A stretch of 64,000 bases of DNA from Crossiella sp. CA-258035 (lineage in GTDB: Bacteria > Actinomycetota > Actinomycetes > Mycobacteriales > Pseudonocardiaceae), in the NCBI RefSeq assembly GCF_030064675.1, contig NZ_CP116413.1:777001-841000 (forward strand), in the 5' to 3' direction. Within the stretch, counting starts at the first letter, position 1; the number at the start of each line of letters is the position of its first letter. The notes under the pieces were generated by a model, which was given only the letters and a program-made list of their open reading frames with translations, had not been told where the DNA came from and searched no databases. Shown here one piece after another: positions 33,777 through 41,050 of the stretch. A program made the position numbers and the translations under genes.

Positions 33777-34642
33777 GGAGCGAGTATCTGCGTGCAGCCG
33801 AGTCGCACACCACGGAGATTGAGCGCCTGTGGGACGAACGAGGGCTCACCGGCCGTCAGATCGGAGAGAAGCTCGGTCTGAGTACCCGGGCGGTGTACCG
33901 GGTGCTGAGGGTGAAGCGCACCGCACCGCCGCGACGGAGCTGGACTTGGTTCGTCGGACCAAAGCGGATCGCGGCCATCGCCTGGCTCCAGCGAAGGCGT
34001 CATACGACGAACGTCGGCGACCTCATCCGAGTCACCGGTCTATCCCGAGGCTCCATCCGGCAGTACTTGAAGGAGGACCTGAATCAGTGGAGCGATGAGG
34101 AGATAGCTCAGGCCCTTGAGCAGTTTCCTGACCCGTTCGACCTCGGCGCCGTCAGCGCGGAAGAGCTGGAAGGCTGGGGACAGGTCTCCCAGCACGAGAC
34201 GACCTTGGCCGTAAGCACTCGGCGGCCAATCGACGTCGCGGTGTTCAGCGCCAAAGCACCCACCGTCCGGCTCTCCCGCGAGGACCAGGTGCGCTGCGCG
34301 CTCACGGCATGGCACCTGCGTCGCGAACGGCATTTCACGACCGCCGAGGTCGCCTTCATCCTCGGCCGGTCACCGTCGACCATCGGCCACTGCGTGCGAG
34401 TGCTGAGCGCATATACCCACCCACCACTGAAAGGCGATTACCGTGCAAGGGCCGCGGAAACCTGCAAACAGCTACTCGCCGCCGGACACGACATCCGCCG
34501 AATCGCCACGAAGCTCGGCAGGTCCCCCGAGACGGTGCGCAGGCTGCTCAGGGAAGCAAACGCCGTCACTCGGCGGGCACCTAGGAACGACAGGCCCGCC
34601 ACTCCTGACACCGTTGCCTCACCGTCGGCCGAACTCCCATGA
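33773..34642 (+). CDS. Protein with four helix-turn-helix segments
   Basis: 289 aa. Four HTH motifs are spaced along the chain: LTGRQIGEKLGLSTRAVYRV (near residue 23), VGDLIRVTGLSRGSIRQYL (near 82), FTTAEVAFILGRSPSTIGH (near 184) and HDIRRIATKLGRSPETVRR (near 242). They resemble resolvase- or sigma-type tri-helical HTHs. Linkers are short and acidic. GTG 33773 overlaps the STAND gene stop (GTGA), so the two are translated together. An oligo-HTH protein next to a STAND ATPase suggests that the ATPase controls a DNA-binding output. Function unknown. Confidence 0.65.
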   Translation: MRSEYLRAAESHTTEIERLWDERGLTGRQIGEKLGLSTRAVYRVLRVKRTAPPRRSWTWFVGPKRIAAIAWLQRRRHTTNVGDLIRVTGLSRGSIRQYLKEDLNQWSDEEIAQALEQFPDPFDLGAVSAEELEGWGQVSQHETTLAVSTRRPIDVAVFSAKAPTVRLSREDQVRCALTAWHLRRERHFTTAEVAFILGRSPSTIGHCVRVLSAYTHPPLKGDYRARAAETCKQLLAAGHDIRRIATKLGRSPETVRRLLREANAVTRRAPRNDRPATPDTVASPSAELP

Positions 34643-35064
34643 CGCCCTTGGACAGCCTACGCGGGACAGCCGGGAAGTGTCCGGTCATCGGCGACTGGTG
34701 CCATCCGGCCGACCTGCCCTGCCACGATCCGGCCACCGGCGAGAAGTACTGGCCCTGCATGTACTGCGGGCGACCGTTGTGGCCAGTCACCAAGTTATCG
34801 GCACTCGCACCTCACCGACCGCAAGCGCGCCAGCCGCTCGAACCTGACCACACCACCGTGACCCAGATGAATGGAGAAGATCATGAACCCATTGATCAAC
34901 AGCGCGTGTGCCCGTTCCCCCATCTCGTCCACCGAGCTGTTCCCGCGCCCAGCGGCCAGGATCCTCCCGCGCAGCGGCTCAGGCCAGGCCGAGCCCACCA
35001 CACCCAGCTCGATGAACGGCAGTCGTCGCGACGGCCACCTGCCGAGCCCGCCGAAGGCACGGGC
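34639..35064 (+). CDS. Cys-rich ORF fused in frame ahead of the RbpA-like protein
   Basis: ATG 34639 overlaps the previous stop (ATGA). The first ~50 codons look real: GKCPVIGDWCHPADLPCHD and YWPCMYCGRPLWPVTKL, with Cys pairs like a zinc ribbon. After that the frame stays open without a stop into the RbpA-like protein, but its sequence becomes unlike coding DNA (HRPQARQPLEPDHTTVTQ). Either a frameshift has removed its stop (the +1-shifted reading ends at 34858-34860) or this is one 270-aa protein ending at 35451. I favour a separate short gene whose reading frame was disturbed. Confidence 0.35.
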
Positions 35065-35068
35065 ATGA
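34883..35068 (+). CDS. Small 61-aa protein coupled to the RbpA-like gene
   Basis: MNPLINSACARSPISSTELF begins this small Ser/Pro/Arg-rich chain. GGAG lies 6 nt before ATG 34883, and its stop overlaps the RbpA-like ATG (ATGA), the typical layout of a real coupled gene. It lies in another frame from the Cys-rich ORF, which argues against the latter being one long fusion. The composition resembles a precursor or regulatory peptide more than an enzyme; no family recognised. Confidence 0.4.
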   Translation: MNPLINSACARSPISSTELFPRPAARILPRSGSGQAEPTTPSSMNGSRRDGHLPSPPKARA

Positions 35069-35451
35069 GCGCAGGCGGACTTCAGGTGTTGCCGTTGCGA
35101 GGCCGGCGGCTGAGCGGCCACACCAGTTTCGAGAAGGAGCCCGAGGCCGGGTGTGACGCCCAGCAGATCTCCTACCTCTGTCCCCGGGAACACCACTTCA
35201 CGGTGCGGTTCGCCAAGACCGCCGATGTCCCGCCGTTGTGGGAATGTCGCAAGCACGGAGTCGAAAGCCGTTGCGTCACACCAAAGACGGGATCCTCGGA
35301 CACGAGGATAGACGGCCCTGCGAAATCCGCATCGCGCGGTAAAGCACCGCGCACGGCATGGATCATGCTCCGCGAACGCCGGTCGATCAGTGAGCTAGAG
35401 GGCCTGCTCGACGAGCAGCTGGCCAAACTGCACGCTGCCCGAGAAGGCTGA
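35065..35451 (+). CDS. RbpA-like RNA polymerase-binding protein
   Basis: 128 aa with the RbpA layout: N-terminal LRGRRLSGHTSFEKEPE (compare LRGSRLG...SYETDR of RbpA), a zinc-site core YLCPREHHFTVRFAKTADVPPLWECRKHG, a linker and the sigma-interaction helix RTAWIMLRERRSISELEGLLDEQLAKL. RbpA tethers sigma factor to RNA polymerase and stabilises open complexes. Essential rbpA lies elsewhere in actinomycetes, so this is an accessory paralogue. Start chosen at ATG 35065, supported by the 4-nt overlap with the small upstream gene. It may serve a particular sigma factor. A second, broken copy lies at 38524. Confidence 0.75.
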   Translation: MSAGGLQVLPLRGRRLSGHTSFEKEPEAGCDAQQISYLCPREHHFTVRFAKTADVPPLWECRKHGVESRCVTPKTGSSDTRIDGPAKSASRGKAPRTAWIMLRERRSISELEGLLDEQLAKLHAAREG

Positions 35452-35966
35452 GAGGACCGAGACCTACACCCTCGTCGGGCCGGGGGTACCGGCCCGCGGT
35501 CGACCGGATCACCCGGCACGCCGGTGCCCTGAGCGAGGTCATCACGGATCTGGCCGCCCTGGTCGACGTGGCGCGCAGGAGCCCGTTCGCCGCTGACGGC
35601 ATGCCGCAGCCCAGCGGCAGGGAGGTGGCTCGGCGAGGCGGTTGGGGACTTCCGTCGGGGCCTTGTTGGCGATGCCCGAGGTGCGAGCGAGGCTGCACGG
35701 AACCCGAGTCTGGTAGCGGGTTCCCGTGATGATCGCGGCCCGACCCATCGGACACGGAGTACGCGCGCCTGTCCTCGGAACGACCGACTGTCTGTTGTGG
35801 ACAGTCAGGCCCTGGCGTACTGCTCGCCGAGCAGTGCTGCCAACAACCCCAGCGCATCCCTTGCCAACTCGCCAACTCGTTTGCGTACCTACCGCCCCAA
35901 GCGCAGTTGCCTAAACCTCCCAACCAGAGCCCCACCGCCACCAGAACCCGTTGAAGGAGCCAGAAA
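35452..35966. other. 515-nt interval with a possible coding remnant
   Basis: From 35487 to the stop at 35727-35729 the plus strand reads RPAVDRITRHAGALSEVITD, continues through VARRSPFAADGMPQPSGREV and ends with CWRCPRCERGC, with good third-position GC, but there is no start codon or RBS. It looks like a gene remnant or one whose start was lost by frameshift. A perfect palindrome GACTGTC-n7-GACAGTC lies at 35786-35806. RBS GAAGGAG precedes the methyltransferase gene. Confidence 0.35.
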
Positions 35967-36746
35967 ATGACCGGTGACAGAGCGAATGCGCCCGCCTGGC
36001 AAGGCACCCAGGACATCTATCCCTCTCCAGCGCGCGTTCACACCTTCCTCGTCGGCGGCGCCCTGCACTGCCCGCTGGACCGGGCTGAGGCCACATCGCT
36101 GCTGGAAGCTCTACCATGCGCCGATGAGCTCGCCCGAGCGCAGCTGCGGTTCGCCACCGCTGCCGTTGAGGAGATGCTCGCCTGCGGCATCAAGCAGTTC
36201 CTCGACCTTGGTGCGGGAATGCCGGCGGTGCCCTCCCCGGCCTGCACCATCAGCGACCGGGCGCCGACAGCCACGGTCGTGATGGTGGAAAACCATCCTT
36301 CCACCGCAGCACAGGCCCTGCACTTGGCCCGACCAGGCATGCACGTGGTGCACGCCGACCTCACCGACACCGACGAGGTACTCCACGCCCGGACCTCTGC
36401 CGGGCCGCTTCTGGACCTGAACCAACCACTGGGAATCCTGGCAATCGACAGCCTGCACAGCGTCACCGATCACCACCGCCTCCGCCAAGCCCTGGCCGAC
36501 TACCGCGCGGCGGCCACGCCCGGCAGCGCGCTTGCCGTCACGGTGCTCAGCGACATCAGCACCAACCACCCCTTGCTGGCCTACCTGGACTACCACGCCG
36601 AGGAGGGAACGCCCGTGCGGCCGATCAGCCCCGATGCGCTCCAGGCCATGCTCGCCCCGTGGGCGACCACACCCCAGATCCTGGCCCTGGACGACCTGCC
36701 CGCGATCGCCGCCCTCACCTGGACAGCGACAACCTCCACGGCCTGA
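35967..36746 (+). CDS. SAM-dependent methyltransferase (DUF574/Methyltransf_19-like)
   Basis: 259 aa. Opening ARVHTFLVGGALHCPLDRAEA is the N-terminal signature of this actinobacterial family (usual wording ..P..AR.YDYLLGG..), and the SAM loop CGIKQFLDLGAGMPAVPSP is in the place of the usual 'FLDIGTGLPT'. VVMVENHPSTAAQALHLA and VVHADLTD follow. The family is abundant in Streptomyces-type genomes; its substrates are unknown. RBS GAAGGAG before ATG 35967. Position between RbpA-like genes and a RiPP cassette may be incidental. Confidence 0.8.
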   Translation: MTGDRANAPAWQGTQDIYPSPARVHTFLVGGALHCPLDRAEATSLLEALPCADELARAQLRFATAAVEEMLACGIKQFLDLGAGMPAVPSPACTISDRAPTATVVMVENHPSTAAQALHLARPGMHVVHADLTDTDEVLHARTSAGPLLDLNQPLGILAIDSLHSVTDHHRLRQALADYRAAATPGSALAVTVLSDISTNHPLLAYLDYHAEEGTPVRPISPDALQAMLAPWATTPQILALDDLPAIAALTWTATTSTA

Positions 36747-37001
36747 TCGGCTAGCGCCGATCCGGCCACCGCCCTCCCCGTGAGCCGACGCCGAAGGTTA
36801 TTCGGCTCAACAGAGCCACCTTCGTGGACTCGTAGTGGGCAACCGCCCTTCACCTCGTCGCGGGCACGCCGGACATCTGCCTACACCGCAACGGATCGCG
36901 GCTCCTTCTGGCTGACTCGCCGCCTACCACTGGACCTGTAAGCACAACGCCACAAGTGCCGCTGTGAACACCGAATCCACTACTAGTCAAGGACAATTGC
37001 C

Positions 37002-37826
37002 ATGACGTCCCAACCCTCTCACCTACGAGCCAGGCCCTCTCGACGGGTTGCCGCCGTCGTCGCCGTCTTGCTGCTCGCTGGTGGTTGCACTGGTCTGGAC
37101 GGCCCGCCGCCGTCGGAACCGACCGAGCACCTTAAGCCCTCCGAGGCCCGCCAGGTCACGGCACCGAGTTTGATTGGCAAGCCTGACGATCAGGCCTGCG
37201 AGCATCCCCGCGCCTCTCCGACGCTGTGCCGCCCGTGGGCGCAGCCGGAGCCACGTCCGTTCTCGGCGATCCTGCCCTACGCCACCAAGGACAATGCCTA
37301 CGGTGCGCAGTGGGGGGCGGTGTATTCCTGCGATGCGCTTGTCCCGGAGCGCCTGGCGCAGATGATGACCGACGGCAGGATCGCCGAACCGCGCTACTTG
37401 CGGGCGACCAAGACCAGCCAGTGCGAGATCTGGGCGGATACCCATCCAGCCAACCCTCGGCTGGGGGTCAGGCTCCACCGCGGCCCGTGGAACATCAGTC
37501 CCGAGGAACGCGCGAAGGGAGGCTCGTGCTGGACCTGCCCCAGTTCTGATGACCCCGGTGCGGCAGTCGAGGAGATCGAAATCGCCGGGCGGAAGGTGGC
37601 CGTGCAGACGATCCCGCTGGCCGATGGCCGCGCCGTGGTGGACATGAGGATCCAGATCCCGCACTCCGGGAGCTGGGTGTGGCTGGTGCACTACCGGATC
37701 CACGAGTACCGGAAACCAGCTGCGGCAAGCGGAACCACCGCGACCATCCCGGCAGACCGGGCCCGCGCGCGAAGCCTGACCGAGGAGCTGGCGCGCGACC
37801 TGATCGCCTACGACCAACGCGGCTAA
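37002..37826 (+). CDS. DUF3558-like lipoprotein
   Basis: 274 aa with a lipoprotein signal (RRVAAVVAVLLLAGGC, Cys near residue 29), a Pro/Ser-rich linker and a domain with pairs of Cys (DQACEHP, TLCRPW, YSCDAL, SQCEIW) suited to disulfides, as in actinobacterial DUF3558 lipoproteins. No strong RBS is visible before ATG 37002. Located on the outer face of the membrane; role unknown. Confidence 0.65.
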   Translation: MTSQPSHLRARPSRRVAAVVAVLLLAGGCTGLDGPPPSEPTEHLKPSEARQVTAPSLIGKPDDQACEHPRASPTLCRPWAQPEPRPFSAILPYATKDNAYGAQWGAVYSCDALVPERLAQMMTDGRIAEPRYLRATKTSQCEIWADTHPANPRLGVRLHRGPWNISPEERAKGGSCWTCPSSDDPGAAVEEIEIAGRKVAVQTIPLADGRAVVDMRIQIPHSGSWVWLVHYRIHEYRKPAAASGTTATIPADRARARSLTEELARDLIAYDQRG

Positions 37827-38170
37827 CCCACCGCCCCCGCGGCCGCACCTAGAAGAGGGGAACTGGCGTGCCAAGCACCTGGCGGCTGACTGTCCCTTGA
37901 ACTGCGACACAGCTATTACGGCCCCTGCCAACTGTTTCATGACGGATGCCACCGTCTGCCGACCTCGCGGTACGGCAGCCCCGGCTGCGACACCACCGCC
38001 CAGGGTCCGAGGGCCTGAACAGCCAAGCCCTCGGCCAGGGCGAGGTCCCATCGAGGGCCGTGCCGGCGGACTCCCGGCTGACCGCGCGCCGAGCGTTGCG
38101 CCGGTGATTACCAGCCCGTCCGGAGGCCTGACCACCGGCAGGATCACCAGGAAGAAGGGACACCTTGACG
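37827..38170. other. Gene-free interval of 344 nt
   Basis: No coding signal on either strand; the open frames show no codon bias. It precedes the frameshifted genes, and the start of the next gene is preceded by GAAGGG. I see no hairpin or repeat worth naming. Confidence 0.4.
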
Positions 38171-38523
38171 ATGCCGATCACGCCCACCGCCGTCCGTGAC
38201 GCCCACGACTACCTCCCCGCCGCACAGTGGGACCGCCTGGTCACCTTGGTCAGGCGCGACCACCACCTCGACCAGGCCCTGTCCGAGCGGATCCTGGGCC
38301 AGACCATCGCCTTCCTCATCACCTGTTCCCGCAACCTCGGCTTGTCCTCCGCCCGTCCCCGATGGTCGACCTGGGTTGGCACACCTTCCTCCACGACACC
38401 CCCGCCTACACTGATTCGGCTGGTCGATTCCGTCGCAACCGCCTACGTGGCTGCGGAGATCCACGCAGCTTCACAAGTACGGCGCTACCTCTTCCGGCAG
38501 GCGGCACCAGGCGGGCAGTCCCG
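38171..38523 (+). pseudogene. Glycine-rich-domain-like protein, frameshifted
   Basis: The first frame reads MPITPTAVRDAHDYLPAAQW then LGQTIAFLITCSRNLGLSS; the match to the family then continues in another frame from 38362 as MVDLGWHTFLHDTPAYTD. In intact actinobacterial homologues these two segments form one protein, so a -1 shift (repaired by one extra base) has occurred near the C-run 38357-38360. The C-terminal end is unclear. It may be a true pseudogene or a sequence error. Confidence 0.6.
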
Positions 38524-38873
38524 ATGCGCCTCCGAGGTGACCGGGGCATCGCGGTCAGCTACGAACCCGACCGTGACCAGGACCTCGTGGCGCGGCGCGA
38601 GGTGCCGTACTTGTGCCCCCGGGCGGCGAAGGGGACACCGGCCACACGATCCGTGTGCCCCTCGCCGCGGAAGCCGAACCGCCGATCACCTGGACGTGCC
38701 GCCAGCACGGCACCGAGGCTGATCTGTCGCTGGGCACCACGTCGCCGCCACGGCCCAAGCGGCCCACGCCGAGGAAGTCGCACCTTCAGCACCTGTACGA
38801 GCGCCGCTCCCCGGCGGAGCTGGAGGTCCTGGTCAACGAGCGCCTGGCCCAGCTGCGCGGGGACCGGAAGTAA
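38524..38873 (+). pseudogene. Second RbpA-like gene, frameshifted
   Basis: ATG 38524 begins MRLRGDRGIAVSYEPDRDQ, continuing VARREVPYLCP in one frame, then GEGDTGHTIRVPLAAEAEP and ITWTCRQHG in the next, ending with LYERRSPAELEVLVNERLAQL. These are the N-terminal, zinc-site and sigma-interaction parts of RbpA. The join falls in the C-run 38616-38620 and needs a -1 change (one extra C restores it). It is a paralogue of 35065-35451. If real, the gene is dead or uses slippage; if a sequence error, the window has two RbpA paralogues. Confidence 0.7.
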
Positions 38874-38944
38874 GCAGCACTGCTCCCCGCCGGCCCGCAG
38901 CACGCACAGCAGACCGGTCCACGCACTGAACGTGAGAGGACACG

Positions 38945-40057
38945 ATGGAGACCACCACCGCCGTTCCCTTTCTCAAGCCCACCAGCGTGATCATGCAGCC
39001 GACGACGCTGTGCAACATGGACTGCCAGTACTGCTATCTACCCGACCGAGCCAAGTCCCTGCGGATGCTTCCCGTCGTGGCGCAGGCCGTGGCCCGTGCG
39101 GTGGCCGACTGGGCCGACCGCGGCCCGGTGGACATCTGCTGGCACGGCGGGGAACCACTGGCCGCCGGCCGGGCCCATCTCCGAACGTTGGCCGACACCT
39201 TCGCCGGTCTCAACGTCACCCACACCGTGCAGACCAACGCCACGCTGATCGACTCCGCCTGGTGCGACTTCTTCGAGTCCCGCCAGATGCGGGTTGGCGT
39301 CAGCATCGACGGCCCGGCCACGGACAACCGGAACCGGACGTTCCTCAACGGCCGGGAGAGCTTCGACCATGCCGTCCGCGGCATTCGGCTACTCGTCGAA
39401 CGCGGGTTCAGCGTGTCCGTGATCGCCGTGGTGCCCGACCCCACCCCGGAGCGCGCGCAAGCCCTCTATGAGTTCATCGCCGACCTGGGCGTGGCCTGGC
39501 TCGGCGTGAACATCGAAGAACGCGAGGGCGTCAACTCCCGCCGCACGGCTCCCCAGGCGATGCAGGTGGCTGAGTTCTGGGCCGCCCTGATCGCCGCCTG
39601 GCGGGCCGATCCCCGGGTCCAGCTGCGGGAGGCACAACGAGCGCTGGGGTTCGCCCGGAACCTGCTCACCGGCGGCATGCCGTCGGAACCTTCTGGCATC
39701 GATGTCCTGCCCACCGTCGCCTGGAATGGCGAGGTCACCCTGATCTCGCCCGAGCTGGCCGGCTTCCGGGATGACCGGCTCGGCAACTTCGCCTGCGGCA
39801 GCCTCCTGCACACCGAGCTGGACCAGCTGATCGAGGCTGGACCGGGGGCGAGGTGGGTGCAGGAGTTCGTCACCGGGGTGCAAGGGTGCCGCGCCGCCTG
39901 CCGCTACTTCCAGTTCTGCGGCGGCGCCCACCCGGCGAACCGGTTCTTCGAGCACGGCCGACTCGACGGCGGGGAGACCGACTACTGCCGCAACACCAAG
40001 ATGGCCCTCGTGGAAGGAGTACTCCTTGCAGCACAACGACATCGCGTCCCTGGCTGA
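38945..40057 (+). CDS. Radical SAM/SPASM peptide maturase (cyclophane-forming type)
   Basis: 370 aa. Radical SAM cluster motif LCNMDCQYCYL (Cys-x3-Cys-x2-Cys, near residue 23), DICWHGGEPLAAGRAHLRTL, QTNATLID, VSIDGPATDNRNR, and a SPASM-type C-terminal region with NFACGSLL, GCRAACRYFQFCGG and DYCRNTK for auxiliary Fe-S clusters. Actinobacterial enzymes of this type cross-link aromatic side chains to Asn/Asp-type residues two positions on, giving three-residue cyclophanes (triceptides). The precursor follows and overlaps by 32 nt, with repeated Phe/Trp-x-Asn/Asp motifs. The tandem supports a RiPP cassette. GTG/ATG choice is settled by ATG 38945 after GAGAGG. Confidence 0.85.
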   Translation: METTTAVPFLKPTSVIMQPTTLCNMDCQYCYLPDRAKSLRMLPVVAQAVARAVADWADRGPVDICWHGGEPLAAGRAHLRTLADTFAGLNVTHTVQTNATLIDSAWCDFFESRQMRVGVSIDGPATDNRNRTFLNGRESFDHAVRGIRLLVERGFSVSVIAVVPDPTPERAQALYEFIADLGVAWLGVNIEEREGVNSRRTAPQAMQVAEFWAALIAAWRADPRVQLREAQRALGFARNLLTGGMPSEPSGIDVLPTVAWNGEVTLISPELAGFRDDRLGNFACGSLLHTELDQLIEAGPGARWVQEFVTGVQGCRAACRYFQFCGGAHPANRFFEHGRLDGGETDYCRNTKMALVEGVLLAAQRHRVPG

Positions 40058-40226
40058 TCAGCTGTTAGCGAACGCGGGCGGTCTGCTGGCCCTCTCCGAA
40101 CCGCTGGCACAATCCCCGGACAGCAAGTTCGACAATCGCCCCACCTGGGACGACTGGGGAAAGAAGGGCGGGAGCCCGTTCAACAACGCACCCGCCTGGG
40201 ACAACTGGGACAAGCGCAAGCGCTAA
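40026..40226 (+). CDS. RiPP precursor with two aromatic repeats
   Basis: 66 aa, TTG start with AAGGAG 7 nt upstream, inside the last codons of the maturase gene. Leader ~1-32 (MQHNDIASLADQLLANAGG...), then two related core repeats: FDNRPTWDDWGKK and FNNAPAWDNWDKRKR. Each has Phe-x-Asn and Trp-Asp-Asp/Asn, the Ω1-x-x3 pattern of three-residue cyclophane enzymes, so up to four cross-links are possible. Basic residues (KK, KRKR) at the repeat ends could be cleavage sites. Resembles multi-cyclophane precursors of the AmcA type as I recall them; that name is a recollection, not a database hit. Confidence 0.8.
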   Translation: MQHNDIASLADQLLANAGGLLALSEPLAQSPDSKFDNRPTWDDWGKKGGSPFNNAPAWDNWDKRKR

Positions 40227-40888
40227 GAGCCGCGCACCGTCAACCCGGCCTCGGTCGCCAACTGCTCGGCGACCGAGGCCGCCTGCTCGCTGCTGATGAT
40301 CGCTCCCCGGAGCGTGGCCAGCCCGTGGGCGCGGTCCAGGCGGGAGGTGCGCAGGTCGGCCCCCTCAGCCCTGGAGGCGGCGAACTCGGCCGCGGTCAGG
40401 TCACAGCCCAGGAAGACGACATTGGACAGGTCGCCGGTGATCGTGGCCTCGCGCAGCGAGCACCCGCGGAAGACGACGATGCCCTTCACCCGATCGACCG
40501 TGATTGTCGAGAGGTCCAGGCGGCAGTCGTCGATGAGCAGGTTGGCAGCCTGGCTCACATGGAGGCTCAGGCCGATGGCCTGGCACTGCCGCCACTCCAC
40601 CCGTTGCGCGGTCACCTCGCCCAGGGTCCCGTTGGACAGATCGAGACCGCGGCAGCGGACATCGGTCATCTCCAGCGGGGCCAGATGCGCGCCGTTGAGG
40701 CTGACCTCCTCGACCACGGTACGAGTCAGCGAGCCTTCGCCGGTGACGTTGCTCTGGTCACCGCCGTGGAGGTGGGCGAACCGAAAGGTAACCTCCCCGC
40801 GGAACCCGGCGGGCTCGGGGGTGAGGTCGTCCAGGTCGATCGAGGGACGCTGAACGGTGTGGTCACTGGTCAGTTCCAAGAACTCCAC
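40223..40888 (-). CDS. Pentapeptide-repeat protein
   Basis: 221 aa with many pentapeptide-type repeats: SLNGAHLAPLEMTDVRCRGLDLSNGTL, and VVFRGCSLREATITGDLSNVVFLGCDLTAAEFAAS, ADLRTSRL. These form a right-handed beta-helix. Such proteins can mimic DNA and shield gyrase (MfpA, Qnr) or act in immunity. The stop codon overlaps the RiPP precursor stop (CTAA, convergent), a tight link that suggests immunity for the peptide, an inference. No RBS stands out at 40888. Confidence 0.75.
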   Translation of the reverse strand: MEFLELTSDHTVQRPSIDLDDLTPEPAGFRGEVTFRFAHLHGGDQSNVTGEGSLTRTVVEEVSLNGAHLAPLEMTDVRCRGLDLSNGTLGEVTAQRVEWRQCQAIGLSLHVSQAANLLIDDCRLDLSTITVDRVKGIVVFRGCSLREATITGDLSNVVFLGCDLTAAEFAASRAEGADLRTSRLDRAHGLATLRGAIISSEQAASVAEQLATEAGLTVRGS

Positions 40889-40978
40889 CGTGTGACCCTA
40901 CCCAGCACCGCGGCCGCTCCACGCCGACCACGGACCCAAGAGGAAGATCCGGCGTGGGTGAGCGCGTGCGGTAGCGGC

Positions 40979-41032
40979 ACTTGCACATTGTTCAAGCGTG
41001 CCGCTATGGTCTGACTTGAACAATGTGCAAGT
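40979..41032. promoter_or_regulatory. Pair of 18-nt operator sites in perfect inverted orientation
   Basis: ACTTGCACATTGTTCAAG (40979-40996) is matched exactly by its complement at 41015-41032, 18 nt apart. Each arm is itself near-palindromic (TTGnAC...GTnCAA), as for a MarR/TetR/GntR dimer. A second inverted repeat (TAGCGGCAC at 40972-40980, GTGCCGCTA at 40998-41006) overlaps the first arm, so two competing stems are possible. Upstream of the membrane protein at 41051. Confidence 0.7.
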
Positions 41033-41050
41033 TCGGGCTTGGGGGTTGTT

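Noticed and set aside
34665..34690. GCCGGGAAGTGTCCGGTC, resembling the leader core
   Set aside because: Inside a coding segment, with three extra bases in the loop and a broken 3' half; best explained as chance.
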